A DNA stretch of 64,000 nucleotides from JAWLFY01 sp041685355 (GTDB lineage: Bacteria; Planctomycetota; Planctomycetia; Pirellulales; Pirellulaceae): contig JAWLFY010000007.1 in assembly GCA_041685355.1 (NCBI GenBank), positions 7,505 to 71,504 of the forward strand, written 5' to 3'. Made by a program: the position numbers and the translations under genes. This document shows positions 18,319 through 26,570 of the stretch, in pieces. The notes beneath the pieces are model-generated. The model saw only the letters and a program-made list of their open reading frames with translations, was not told where the DNA came from and made no database searches. Position 1 is the stretch's first letter. Each line of letters opens with the position of its first letter.

Positions 18319-18352
18319 CCGAGGCGTTGTCGCCGTGCTCGGGGTTCACCGT

Positions 18353-18464
18353 GCGAGGGGCTGGGCCTGCGAGGGGCTGGGCCTGCGAGGGGCTGGGCCT
18401 GCGAGGGGCTGGGCCTGCGAGGGGCTGGGCCTGCGAGGGGCTGGGCCTGCGAGGGGCTGGGCAT
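18353..18464. repeat. tandem repeat, 16-bp unit, 7 copies
   Basis: Seven contiguous 16-bp copies of GCGAGGGGCTGGGCCT; the first six are identical and the last ends in GCAT. Because 16 is not a multiple of three and the array is intergenic, it is noncoding. It lies just upstream of the tex -35 box and between tex and the small plus-strand gene at 18602. The rest of the 18074-18601 intergenic region holds the tex promoter and an imperfect 15-bp duplication near 18164-18193. Confidence 0.95.
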
Positions 18465-18601
18465 GCCTTCGGTGGCGGGTGTCCGAAGCGTCTCGCGGCG
18501 GATGCCAGCAAAATCGTCAAAGTTTCGTTAACCGGCACCTTTCCGCCGGCCGATAACCCTCGTGCCGATCCCTCTCGCCATTTGCTTCCCACGAGACGTC
18601 G

Positions 18602-18946
18602 ATGCCGAAACCTGAGCTGCGTTTATTTGATGGAGATCGCCCGGATTCCGAAGCCACCGAGCGACCGGGGGCGAAGCTTCGCTCGTCCGACCGCGAGGAG
18701 GCTCCGCCGCGGGACCCTCAACGATTGCGGATTCGCCGCGAGCGGGAGCTCGACCGGATCGCGGGGGCCGAGGAAGCGATGACCGTCTCGGTCTCGCTCG
18801 GATCGATTCTGCCTTTGTTACTCGATGCCGTCGAGAACGACCGGGCTTGGCTTCGCGATTTCGGGGACGAGCCAGTTCGTATCGACGCGGACCTTTACGA
18901 CGTGTTATTAGCCTACCAACAGCTTCGGCGACCGGCCGCGGCCTGA
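18602..18946 (+). CDS. small hypothetical protein
   Basis: A 114-residue soluble protein, strongly charged in its first half (many Arg, Asp, Glu) and with a hydrophobic helical segment near 60-75 (VSLGSILPLLLDAV), ending in RRPAAA. No known motif was recognised. It precedes the ParA gene by about 110 bp on the same strand and could be co-transcribed with it. No strong ribosome binding site is seen before the ATG. Coding bias fits the neighbours, so I take it as real with moderate confidence. Confidence 0.5.
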   Translation: MPKPELRLFDGDRPDSEATERPGAKLRSSDREEAPPRDPQRLRIRRERELDRIAGAEEAMTVSVSLGSILPLLLDAVENDRAWLRDFGDEPVRIDADLYDVLLAYQQLRRPAAA

Positions 18947-19060
18947 GTCCGGATCGAGGGCTCAGCCGGAACCGGGCCTGAGCCGGAACCGGGCCCGGGA
19001 GGCGTCGATCCGAAGCTGCTGGTGTGACCCGAACACGTGACGCAGCCGAGGACCGAAACG

Positions 19061-19942
19061 ATGCGCTCGATCGCCGTGATCAATCAAAAGGGAGGGGTCG
19101 GGAAGACCACCTCCGCCGTGAACCTCTCGGCCGCGTTGTCGGACGGGGGGAAACGGGTCTGCCTGATCGACCTCGATCCCCAGGCCCACGCGTCGCTCCA
19201 CCTCGGGATCACCGCGATGGACGACGAGCCGAGCATGTACGAGGTGCTGTGCGGGGACGCGACCGTTCGCGAGGCCCGCCGGGACGTTTCGGAGAGCCTC
19301 TCGGTCGTCCCCGCCAACCTGGATCTGGCGGCCGCCGAACTCGAATTGGCGGGGGAGGTCGGTCGGGAGATGATTCTCCGCGACAAGCTCCGAGACGACG
19401 ACGAGCCGTTCGATTACCTCGTGCTCGACTGTCCCCCGAGTCTCGGCGTGTTGACGGTCAACGCGTTGGTCGCGGTTCAGGAAGTGTTCCTGCCGTTGCA
19501 GCCTCATTTCTTAGCGCTGCACGGGTTGAGCAAGTTGTTGCGGACGATCGAGGTCGTCTCGCGCCGGCTCAACGAAGAGCTCCGACTCTCCGGCGTCGTG
19601 CTCTGCATGTACGATTCGAACACCCGTTTGGCGGCGGAGGTGAGTAGCGACATCGGCGAGTTCTTTGCCGCCGGGAAGGGATCGCGTCGGTTGTTGGATC
19701 GGGCCAAGTTCTTTGACACCCGGATCCGCCGCAACATCCGACTCGCCGAGGCGCCCAGCTTCGGGCGATCGATCTTCCAGTACGCCCCGGAAAGCAACGG
19801 GGCGAAGGACTATCGGGCCCTCGCCGACGAGGTGGTCGAGCAGGAGTCGGCGGCGTCCGGCAGTGCGGCCGACGCGGGGGCCGCCGACGCGGGTTCGGCC
19901 GATTCCCCCGCCACGCGGACGCCGGCCCGGGTCGCCGCCTAA
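19061..19942 (+). CDS. ParA-family (Soj-like) P-loop ATPase
   Basis: A 293-residue ATPase of the ParA/MinD superfamily. The deviant Walker A KGGVGKTT stands at 10-17, the A' motif DLDPQAHAS near 40 and Walker B VLDCPPSLG near 125. Such proteins form ATP-dependent patterns on the nucleoid and segregate chromosomes, plasmids or cargo. No ParB gene or parS-like palindrome is adjacent, so it is an orphan and may position something other than an origin. I start at the ATG at 19061 (GAGG nine bases upstream); a GTG at 19037 would add eight residues without a Shine-Dalgarno site. The C terminus has Ala/Gly/Asp-rich repeats near 265-280. Confidence 0.85.
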   Translation: MRSIAVINQKGGVGKTTSAVNLSAALSDGGKRVCLIDLDPQAHASLHLGITAMDDEPSMYEVLCGDATVREARRDVSESLSVVPANLDLAAAELELAGEVGREMILRDKLRDDDEPFDYLVLDCPPSLGVLTVNALVAVQEVFLPLQPHFLALHGLSKLLRTIEVVSRRLNEELRLSGVVLCMYDSNTRLAAEVSSDIGEFFAAGKGSRRLLDRAKFFDTRIRRNIRLAEAPSFGRSIFQYAPESNGAKDYRALADEVVEQESAASGSAADAGAADAGSADSPATRTPARVAA

Positions 19943-20091
19943 AGGCTCGCGATGCCACGTGAACGCTCGGGTCGCCCCCGGCATCGGCCCCTTTCCGACG
20001 CGGCCCCTCTGGTGGACACTGCGGCCTGTTCTCCCCTCGCGAACTGCATCCCGGTCTGCGAAGGGCCCTCGATCTTGATCTGTTCCGTATT

Positions 20092-20157
20092 CGAGGTGCC
20101 CCGTTTTCGGCATCCGAGGTGGCCCGTTTTCGGCATCCGAGGTGGCCCGTTTTCGGC
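20092..20157. repeat. tandem repeat, 23-bp unit, 2.9 copies
   Basis: Three near-identical 23-bp copies (20092-20114, 20115-20137, 20138-20157 partial) with core GTGGCCCGTTTTCGGCATC. They lie in the 364-bp intergenic region 19943-20306 between the ParA gene and apgM. I see nothing else definite in that region. Confidence 0.85.
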
Positions 20158-20306
20158 GACGAGCGGGCGGAGGCTTCGACGGAGACGGGTGGCGTGTGGC
20201 CGAACCGAATGGCGTGGGGCCGGGCCGAAGTGCGGTTCGGGCCAGGTCGTCGCGGGGATGGGGTTGGTCCTGTAAGGGGGGTTGTTAGACCGCGAAGGTG
20301 ATAGAC

Positions 20307-21530
20307 ATGAAATACGCGATCGTGATCCCGGACGGGTGTTCCGACGAGCCCCTCGATGCGCTGGGCGGTCGGACCCCGTTGCAGGCGGCCGAGATCCCGG
20401 CGATCGACGCGTGCGCCAAACTCGGCCGGCTCGGGCTCAGCGACAACACGCCGCCGCATCTGCCCGCCGGGAGTGAGATCGCGAATCTCTGTCTGTTGGG
20501 GTACGACCCCGACGTTTACTTCACCGGCCGGGCCCCGCTCGAGGCGGCGGCGCAGGGGATCGAACTCGGGCCGCACGATTTCGCGATCCGCTGCAACCTG
20601 GTGACGATCGAAGAGCAGGTGATGATCGACTTCACCGCCGGCCATGTTTCGACCGAGGAGGCCCGCGAGCTGCTCGCCTCGGCGCAGCAGGCGCTCGTGC
20701 CGGAAGGTTCACGGCTCGAGTTTGTCCCGGGGGTCAGTTACCGGAACCTGTTGATTTATCGCGGCGAGGAGTCGACGCCGGCACCGTTTTCGGCCGAGAC
20801 CCGTTCGAGTGCCCCTCACGACTTGACCGATTTGCCGGTCACCGACGCGTTCCCGCGGGGCCCCGGCAGCGACATGTTGGTGCGATTGATGAACGAGTCG
20901 TTCGAATTGTTCGCGGATCACCCGGTCAATCGGCGTCGGGTCGAAGCCGGGGAGCGGGCGGTGACGAACCTTTGGCTGTGGGGTCTCGGCGGCGCCCCGT
21001 CGCTGCCGTCGTTCGAACAGCGTTACGGGTTGCGGGGGGTGATGATTACCGCGGTCGATTTGCTTCGCGGGATTGCCGCGTTGGTCGGATGGCCACGGAT
21101 CGAGGTCGCGGGGGCGACGGGGTACCTCGACACCGATTATCGGGCGAAGGGGGAGGCGGCGGTCGCGGCGCTTGCCGATTACGACTTGGTGTGTGTGCAC
21201 ATCGAGGCCCCCGACGAGGCGGCGCACGAGGGTCGTGCCGACGCGAAGGTCGAGGCGATCGAGCAGATCGACCGCCACATCGTCGGGCCGGTCCGGCAAG
21301 CGTTGTCCGATTACGGCGAACACCGGATCTTGGTGTTGCCCGACCATCCGACGTTCTGTCGCACCAAGAAACACACCCACGGGGCGGTCCCGTTCGTGAT
21401 CTCGGGGACCGGGATCGAGGCGGACGGGCCGCCGAGCTACGACGAGGCGACGGCGGCCTCGACCGGACGCCGCTTCGACCGCGGGTGGGATCTGATGGAC
21501 CACTTCGTCCGATCCGAGCAGACCACTTAA
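20307..21530 (+). CDS. apgM: cofactor-independent phosphoglycerate mutase, archaeal type
   Basis: A 407-residue enzyme of the alkaline phosphatase superfamily that interconverts 3- and 2-phosphoglycerate. The start MKYAIVIPDG is typical and supplies the first metal-binding aspartate (D9). The catalytic serine lies in PAGSEIANLC near residue 54, followed by LLGYDP and TGRAPLEA, both characteristic of aPGM. The C-terminal metal site is seen in VLPDHPT and HTHGAVPF. I use the ATG at 20307; the GTG at 20298 would add three residues. It works in glycolysis and gluconeogenesis with pckA and ppdK elsewhere in the window. Confidence 0.93.
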   Translation: MKYAIVIPDGCSDEPLDALGGRTPLQAAEIPAIDACAKLGRLGLSDNTPPHLPAGSEIANLCLLGYDPDVYFTGRAPLEAAAQGIELGPHDFAIRCNLVTIEEQVMIDFTAGHVSTEEARELLASAQQALVPEGSRLEFVPGVSYRNLLIYRGEESTPAPFSAETRSSAPHDLTDLPVTDAFPRGPGSDMLVRLMNESFELFADHPVNRRRVEAGERAVTNLWLWGLGGAPSLPSFEQRYGLRGVMITAVDLLRGIAALVGWPRIEVAGATGYLDTDYRAKGEAAVAALADYDLVCVHIEAPDEAAHEGRADAKVEAIEQIDRHIVGPVRQALSDYGEHRILVLPDHPTFCRTKKHTHGAVPFVISGTGIEADGPPSYDEATAASTGRRFDRGWDLMDHFVRSEQTT

Positions 21531-21531
21531 A

Positions 21532-21568
21532 GCCGATCCGCCAAGGGTCAGCCCCCGATCGGATCGGC
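21532..21568. terminator. hairpin after apgM
   Basis: GCCGATCCG (21532-21540) and CGGATCGGC (21560-21568) form a perfect 9-bp stem with a 19-base loop directly after the apgM stop and 34 bases before the aspartate kinase ATG. There is no T-tract, so it may be a weak terminator, a processing site or a leader structure. Confidence 0.35.
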
Positions 21569-21601
21569 ACTTAACGTTCGCCCTCGATTTCACAGCCCCC
21601 G

Positions 21602-23389
21602 ATGTCACTGATCGTCCAAAAGTTTGGCGGCACCAGCGTCGCCGACACCGACAAGATCCGCGCCGCCGCCCGCCGCGCGATCCGCGCGCAATCCCAAGGC
21701 CACCGGGTGCTGATGGTGGTCAGCGCGATGGGGAAGAACACCGACACGCTGTTGCGTTTGGCTCACGAGATCAGCGACGACCCGCCGGCCCGCGAAATGG
21801 ACATGCTGCTCAGCACCGGCGAACAGGTCAGCGTCGCGCTCGTCGCGATGGCGATCGAGGCGCTCGGGTCGCGGGCGGTGAGTCTGACGGGGGGCCAGAT
21901 CGGGTTGCGGACCGACAACAGCTATCGCAAGGCTCGGATCCGATCGATCTCGACCGACCGGATCGGGAAATTGCTCGAAGCGGGAAACATCGTCGTCGCC
22001 GCGGGCTTCCAGGGGATCGACGACGAGATGAACATCACGACGCTCGGCCGGGGCGGCAGCGACACCACCGCGGTCGCGCTGGCGGCGGTCCTCGGGGCGG
22101 ACGCGTGCGAGATCAACACCGACGTCGACGGCGTCTACACGACCGACCCCAGGCTGCTCCCGGAAGCCCGGCGCGTCGACGTGATCAGTTACGACGAGAT
22201 GCTCGAGCTCGCCAGCCTCGGCGCGGGGGTGATGCACAGCCGGTCGATCGAGTTCGCCAAGAAGTTCGGCGTCCCGATTCACGTCCGCAGCAGCTTTTCC
22301 GACATCGAGGGGACGATGATCGTCGCCGAACCGGAATCGCCGACCGCGGCGGTCAGCGGCGCCGCGCTGACCCGTGACGAGGCCCGCGTCTCGGTGCTCG
22401 GGGTCCCCGACGTTCCCGGGATCAGCCTCAAGATTTTCTCGGCGATCGCGGACCGCAAGATCGCGGTCGACATGGTCGTGCAGAACATCGGGATGGAAGG
22501 TCGCGCCGACGTCTCATTTACCGTCCCCCGTGACGAGCTCCGGGCGACGCTGCAGGCGATCGAATCGGTCCGCGACGAGGTCGACGCCCGCGGGGTGACC
22601 CACGACGACCAAGTTTCCAAGGTGTCCGTCGTCGGCACCGGGATGGCGTCCCAAAGGAACGTCGCGGCACGGATGTTTCGTGCCCTCGCCGACGCCGGGA
22701 TCAACATCCAGATGATCACCACCAGCGAGATCAAGATCTCGGTGCTCGTCTCCCGCTCCCAAGCGGCCGAGGCGTTGCGGGCGGTGCACCGCGGGTTCGA
22801 GCTCCAGCGGCGGCCCGACGACGCGAAGTCGTGGGGCGAGATCCGCGCCGGGCGTCCGGAAGGCCCCGACGTCGACGCGGTGATCACCCGGCTGCAAAAC
22901 GACGCGCTCGAGGCGCTCACGTTGACGGGGATCTCCTTCACCGAGAAGCAAGCCCGCGTGACCCTGTACGGCGTCCCCGATCATCCGGGCATCGCGGCCG
23001 AGATGTTCGAACAGATCGGCGAGGCCGGGATCTTTGTCGATATGATCGTGCAGGGGATCGACGGCGAAGACGGCTCGACCGGGGTCAGCTTCACGTTCGA
23101 CGAGCCCGATCTTGAGCGGAGCCTCACCGTCGCGAAACGGTTGGCGGACCGACACGGGATGCGAGAGGTGGTCGGCGGAAAGGGGATCGTCAAGATCACC
23201 GTCAGCGGCATCGGGCTGCGGAGCCACACCCAAGTCGGGCAGGTCCTGTTCGAGCAGCTCGCCGAGGCCGGGATCAACGTCGAGATGATCAACACCAGCG
23301 AGCTACAGGTGAACGCCGTGATCGCCGCCGATCAGGCGGCGGCAGGAACGCAACGACTCGAAAAGGCGTTCGCCGATTCACTCCGCTGA
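21602..23389 (+). CDS. lysC: aspartate kinase with four ACT domains
   Basis: A 595-residue enzyme that phosphorylates aspartate, the first step towards lysine, threonine and methionine. KFGGTS at 7-12 begins the amino-acid kinase domain (about 1-230), which also has TLGRGGSDTTAVALA near 145. Four ACT units follow, starting near residues 256, 338, 447 and 525; the first and third, and the second and fourth, resemble each other (VPD-PGI and INTSE/ITTSE motifs), so the pair was duplicated. Ordinary bacterial enzymes have about 410 residues and two ACT units; the four-ACT form is known from cyanobacteria. Feedback by pathway end products is expected. No other lysine or threonine gene adjoins. Confidence 0.94.
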   Translation: MSLIVQKFGGTSVADTDKIRAAARRAIRAQSQGHRVLMVVSAMGKNTDTLLRLAHEISDDPPAREMDMLLSTGEQVSVALVAMAIEALGSRAVSLTGGQIGLRTDNSYRKARIRSISTDRIGKLLEAGNIVVAAGFQGIDDEMNITTLGRGGSDTTAVALAAVLGADACEINTDVDGVYTTDPRLLPEARRVDVISYDEMLELASLGAGVMHSRSIEFAKKFGVPIHVRSSFSDIEGTMIVAEPESPTAAVSGAALTRDEARVSVLGVPDVPGISLKIFSAIADRKIAVDMVVQNIGMEGRADVSFTVPRDELRATLQAIESVRDEVDARGVTHDDQVSKVSVVGTGMASQRNVAARMFRALADAGINIQMITTSEIKISVLVSRSQAAEALRAVHRGFELQRRPDDAKSWGEIRAGRPEGPDVDAVITRLQNDALEALTLTGISFTEKQARVTLYGVPDHPGIAAEMFEQIGEAGIFVDMIVQGIDGEDGSTGVSFTFDEPDLERSLTVAKRLADRHGMREVVGGKGIVKITVSGIGLRSHTQVGQVLFEQLAEAGINVEMINTSELQVNAVIAADQAAAGTQRLEKAFADSLR

Positions 23390-24067
23390 CGTGGCCGAAC
23401 CCCGCCGGCGGCGAAGGGCGACCACGCCGACACCGGCCAATCCGAGTACCGCGAGCGAAGACGGTTCCGGAATCGCGGTGGCGGTGAGCACCAGGTTGTC
23501 GATCCGGTTGTTCCCGCTGATCGAGGTCGCGCCCGAGACGGTATAGCGGAGGAACGCGGTGTCGATGTTGTCGAGCGTGGAAAGGCTCAGCGGGGGCGAC
23601 AGGTCACCGGACGACGTGGCGTTCGGATCGATTACCGGCCCGAAGTCCGTGAAGTTCGTCCCGTCGGCGCTGTACGACCACTGGTTCGCGTTGAACCCGG
23701 TGCCGGTCCGGCGGGTCCAGTACGAGACGTCGAGGTCTTGCATCCCCGCCATCGAGAACGACAGTTCGATGAAGGTCCCGTTCCCGGCGTAGGTGTCGCC
23801 GCCTGTTTCCGTCCCCCCTTGAAGCGAGAGTGACGTGCCCCGCGGATCACCGTTGAGGGCGTTGGTCGTGCTTCCGAAAAAGTCTTTCACGCCGCCGGCG
23901 AAGCTGGAGAGCGAGATCGTTCCCGATCCTTGGTCGGCGGCGATCGTCGAGTCGTTGTCCGCGTCGAACGTGTTGAAATTCCAGTACGCGACCACGTCCG
24001 CCGTCGCGGTCGACGCGAACAGCAACGTGATACCGACGGCCAGAACGCGAATCGATCGAATCATCAT
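23378..24067 (-). CDS. secreted protein with PEP-CTERM sorting signal
   Basis: A 229-residue exported protein. It begins with a signal peptide (MMIRSIRVL, hydrophobic core, cleavage after ASTATA) and ends with a PEP-CTERM signal: Pro-Glu-Pro (IPEPSS), a hydrophobic segment and an RRRR cluster near the C terminus. The body is Asp/Asn/Gly/Ser-rich and probably beta-sandwich (AYWNFN, SLSLQGG, DVSYWTRRTG). PEP-CTERM proteins are processed by an exosortase and delivered to the surface or matrix. Two adjacent ATG codons (24067, 24064) follow an AAGGGGG site. Its last 12 bases overlap the convergent kinase gene. Confidence 0.85.
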   Translation of the reverse strand: MMIRSIRVLAVGITLLFASTATADVVAYWNFNTFDADNDSTIAADQGSGTISLSSFAGGVKDFFGSTTNALNGDPRGTSLSLQGGTETGGDTYAGNGTFIELSFSMAGMQDLDVSYWTRRTGTGFNANQWSYSADGTNFTDFGPVIDPNATSSGDLSPPLSLSTLDNIDTAFLRYTVSGATSISGNNRIDNLVLTATAIPEPSSLAVLGLAGVGVVALRRRRGSATSAE

Positions 24068-24153
24068 CTTGCCCCCTTGGCTGAGAACCGGCGCGACACG
24101 CCGGCAACGAGTTCGGAACAACCGGGTGAAAGTGCCCCCCCACACGATCCGAC

Positions 24154-24159
24154 ATCATA
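24154..24159 (-). promoter_or_regulatory. possible -10 box for the PEP-CTERM gene
   Basis: TATGAT on the minus strand, about 90 bases before the ATG at 24067, matches the sigma-70 -10 box in five of six positions. The -35 region at 17 bases is poor (TTTTCT), so this is a weak call. Confidence 0.3.
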
Positions 24160-24263
24160 AGAAGGGGGACGTGGCAAGAAAACGGGCGAAACCGAGAGGA
24201 TTGCGCGAAGTTTCCTTCATCCGCGGGGCGTCTCGACGTGCGAGGCTTGTCATCCCGGAGACC

Positions 24264-24292
24264 TTGGCAGCCCGCCGCGATTCGGCTATTCT
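24264..24292 (+). promoter_or_regulatory. sigma-70-like promoter for rpmI
   Basis: TTGGCA (24264-24269), a 17-base spacer and TATTCT (24287-24292). Transcription would start near 24299, giving about 80 bases of leader before rpmI. The remainder of the 24068-24379 intergenic region shows no other clear feature besides the -10-like box for the divergent PEP-CTERM gene. Confidence 0.55.
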
Positions 24293-24379
24293 CCCACGCT
24301 TCTCGCGATTCGATCTCGAGAACGGATGACCGATCAACGCGATACCGAAACACCGAATACCGACGGCGGACGGGCGAAC

Positions 24380-24592
24380 ATGGCCAAGAAGACAAAGATC
24401 AAGACGCACAAGGGGACGAAGAAGCGGTTTCGCCTCTCCGCGAAGGGGAAAGCGATGCACCGGCAGAGCGGCACGAGCCACTTGGCGCGGGGCCTGTCGA
24501 AGAAGCGGCGACGGAATTTGCGGGGAACCGCCCCGGTCGCCGAGTGCATGGAGCCGACGATCCACGCGGCCCTCAACGGCCACAGCTATTAG
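24380..24592 (+). CDS. rpmI: 50S ribosomal protein bL35
   Basis: A 70-residue, very basic protein with the bL35 pattern: KTKIKTHKGTKKRF at the N terminus, then Lys/Arg/His clusters and SHLARGLSKKRRR. Length fits the family (about 65). The same frame is open to an upstream ATG at 24326, which would add 18 acidic residues foreign to bL35, so the ATG at 24380 (MAKKTK) is chosen. rplT follows after 391 bp. infC, which heads this cluster in many bacteria, is absent upstream. Confidence 0.95.
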   Translation: MAKKTKIKTHKGTKKRFRLSAKGKAMHRQSGTSHLARGLSKKRRRNLRGTAPVAECMEPTIHAALNGHSY

Positions 24593-24599
24593 CACTCGT

Positions 24600-24690
24600 C
24601 TTGGCGAGTCATACGATGCGGCTTGGCGAGTACGATGCGGCTTGGCGAGTACGATGCGGCTTGGTGAGTACGGTGAGGCTTGGCGAGGCG
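24600..24690. repeat. tandem repeat, 19- to 22-bp unit, 4.5 copies
   Basis: Units at 24600-24621 (22 bp), 24622-24640, 24641-24659, 24660-24678 (19 bp each) and a partial unit to 24690, all beginning CTTGGCGAGT or CTTGGTGAGT. The array starts eight bases after the rpmI stop codon and lies between rpmI and rplT. Confidence 0.9.
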
Positions 24691-24754
24691 GGGGCACCTC
24701 GGAGCGGAACTGCTAGCGACGGTCTCGAGACGGGATGCGGTCGCCTCTTGATAG

Positions 24755-24834
24755 GCGAAGTTGACAGAGATGTCGCGAAGTTGACAGAGATGTCGCGAAG
24801 TTGACAGAGACTTCGCGAAGTTGAAGGAGACGTG
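24755..24834. repeat. tandem repeat, 20-bp unit, 4 copies
   Basis: Four 20-bp units at 24755, 24775, 24795 and 24815; the first two are identical (GCGAAGTTGACAGAGATGTC), the third differs in two bases and the fourth in more. Three units contain a perfect TTGACA, the sigma-70 -35 consensus, on the plus strand. With the preceding array it fills much of the 391-bp rpmI-rplT spacer. Confidence 0.92.
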
Positions 24835-24941
24835 ACGACGACGGAGACCGGCGTGGCCGGGATTTCCCGTCGGCTGGGCGAAACACGACGGGTCGAACGG
24901 CGTTGCGACCGCCGGTGAACCCGTGGGGCCTGAGCCGGCAC

Positions 24942-24968
24942 TTGACTTTCATGATTCAAATTTAGCTT
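24942..24968 (+). promoter_or_regulatory. possible promoter for rplT
   Basis: TTGACT (24942-24947) and TAGCTT (24963-24968) stand 15 bases apart in a locally AT-rich stretch directly before rplT. The spacer is shorter than ideal, and the leader would be under ten bases, so the call is weak. Confidence 0.25.
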
Positions 24969-24983
24969 TGGGATTCACGACCG

Positions 24984-25340
24984 ATGAAAACGAGCAAAGG
25001 CGCCGCCCGCCGGCAGTCGAAGAAGCGTCTTTTTAAGCGGGCCAAGGGTTACCGCGGCGGCCGCGGGAAGCTGACCCGGACGGTCAAAGAGACGTTGTTG
25101 CGGAGTGGCGCGTACGCGTTCCGCGACCGTCGCGTCCGGAAGCGTGAATTCCGCAAGCTGTGGATCATTCGGATCAACGCCGCCGTGCAGCAGGAGGGGC
25201 TCCGGTATAGCGAGTTCATCCACGGGCTGAAGAAGGCGGGGATCGAACTCGACCGAAAGACGTTGTCGGAGATGGCGATCGCCGACAAGGACGGGTTCAA
25301 GGCGGTATGCGACAAGGTGAAAGAGGCGTTGGCCGCGTAG
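24984..25340 (+). CDS. rplT: 50S ribosomal protein bL20
   Basis: A 118-residue basic protein with all bL20 landmarks: RRQSKKRLFKRAKGYRGGR near 9-27, AYAFRDRRVRKREFR near 43-57, LWIIRINAA near 59-67 and YSEFIHGLKKAGIELDRK near 74-91. It binds 23S rRNA early in large-subunit assembly. In E. coli and Bacillus L20 represses its own operon by binding the leader, but here the upstream spacer holds tandem repeats and no leader fold that I can match. pheS and pheT follow on the same strand, as in many bacteria. Confidence 0.97.
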   Translation: MKTSKGAARRQSKKRLFKRAKGYRGGRGKLTRTVKETLLRSGAYAFRDRRVRKREFRKLWIIRINAAVQQEGLRYSEFIHGLKKAGIELDRKTLSEMAIADKDGFKAVCDKVKEALAA

Positions 25341-25498
25341 CGTGTCCCCGGTCGCCGCACGTGTCTTTTGTCTTTTGCCGTGCGAAGGCCTTTTGTCATT
25401 TCAATGTCGTCATGTGACGTTTCGTCTTGTGAACCGTTCCTCGCCGCTTGAGGGGCTCTTCACGGTTTCCCTTGTCCGAGGGCCATTTTCCGGATCCG

Positions 25499-26533
25499 AT
25501 GTCGCTCCAGGATTTCCTTTCTCAGCTCGAACGACTCGACCGCGACGCGGCCGATGCATTCGCCGGCGCGAGCGACGCCGCCGCGGTCGAAGCGGCGCGG
25601 GTGCGGTTTTTGGGGGCGAAGAGCGGAGCGTTGAAGGACGTCCAGAAGCTGCTCGGCAAGATCGAACGCGGCGATAAGCCGGCCGCGGGAAAGCGTCTGA
25701 ACGAAGTCAAACGGTCGATCCACTCGGCTTTCGAAGAGGCCCAGCGGCGACTCCAAGATTCGGCAGCTGACGGGGGCGGGCCAGACGAGACGTTCGATCC
25801 GACACTTCCCGGAACCCGGCCTCGGATCGGGCATATCCACCCGATCACGCAAACGATCGGGCACCTGATGGAGATCATGGGTCGGATGGGGTTTGAGGCG
25901 GCCGAGGGGCCGGAGGTGGAAGACACGTGGCATAACTTCGTCGCGTTGAACATTCCCGAAGACCATCCGGCACGCGACCCGCTCGACAACTTTTACTTGG
26001 CGACCGCCGACGCGTCGCAGCGACGAAACACCGAGGGGACCTGTCTGCTGCGGAGCCAGACGAGCACCGTCCAGATCCGAGTGATGGAAGGGCGTCAGCC
26101 GCCGATCCGGGTGATTTCGCTCGGACGCGTCTACCGTCCCGACGCGCCCGACGCGACGCATTTCCCGATGTTCCATCAGATGGAAGGGTTGCTCGTCGAC
26201 GAGCACGTCACGATGGCCAACCTGAAGACCGTGCTCAGCGTGTTCGCGTCGAGCTACTTGGGGGGTGACGTCGAGATCCGGTTTCGGCCCTCGTTCTTTC
26301 CGTTCACCGAACCGAGCGTCGAAGTCGACTTCTTGTGGAACGGCAGTTGGGTCGAGTTCGGCGGGGCGGGGATGGTCGACCCGGACGTGTTTCGGGCGGT
26401 CGGTTACGACCCCGATCGCGTCAGCGGGTTTGCGTTCGGTCTGGGCGTCGAACGGCTCTGCATGCGGCGACACGGGATTACCGACATCCGAGACTTATAC
26501 AGCGGCGACCTGAGATTCTTGTCCCAGTTCTGA
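25499..26533 (+). CDS. pheS: phenylalanine-tRNA ligase alpha subunit
   Basis: A 344-residue catalytic subunit of the alpha2beta2 enzyme that charges tRNA-Phe. An N-terminal coiled-coil arm (about 1-90) is followed by the class II core: motif 2 with RVYRPDAPDATH near 210 and motif 3 with GFGLGVER-type FGLGVERLCMRR near 310. Length is usual. The frame extends to a TTG at 25448, but the ATG at 25499 (MSLQDFLSQLE) gives the expected N terminus. The 158-bp gap after rplT contains CGCACG and CGTGCG around a T-rich loop, a possible leader hairpin, but no obvious Phe-rich leader peptide. Confidence 0.96.
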   Translation: MSLQDFLSQLERLDRDAADAFAGASDAAAVEAARVRFLGAKSGALKDVQKLLGKIERGDKPAAGKRLNEVKRSIHSAFEEAQRRLQDSAADGGGPDETFDPTLPGTRPRIGHIHPITQTIGHLMEIMGRMGFEAAEGPEVEDTWHNFVALNIPEDHPARDPLDNFYLATADASQRRNTEGTCLLRSQTSTVQIRVMEGRQPPIRVISLGRVYRPDAPDATHFPMFHQMEGLLVDEHVTMANLKTVLSVFASSYLGGDVEIRFRPSFFPFTEPSVEVDFLWNGSWVEFGGAGMVDPDVFRAVGYDPDRVSGFAFGLGVERLCMRRHGITDIRDLYSGDLRFLSQF

Positions 26534-26570
26534 CGACGGCCGCGAGACGTTCGAGAGAGAAAGGGCCGCC

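Noticed and set aside
18947..20306. Replication origin or partition locus around the ParA gene
   Set aside because: No parB, parS-like palindrome, dnaA box cluster or dnaA/gyrB gene is nearby.
24755..24834. Regularly spaced 20-bp repeats as a CRISPR array
   Set aside because: The repeats are contiguous with no spacers, and no cas genes are in the window.
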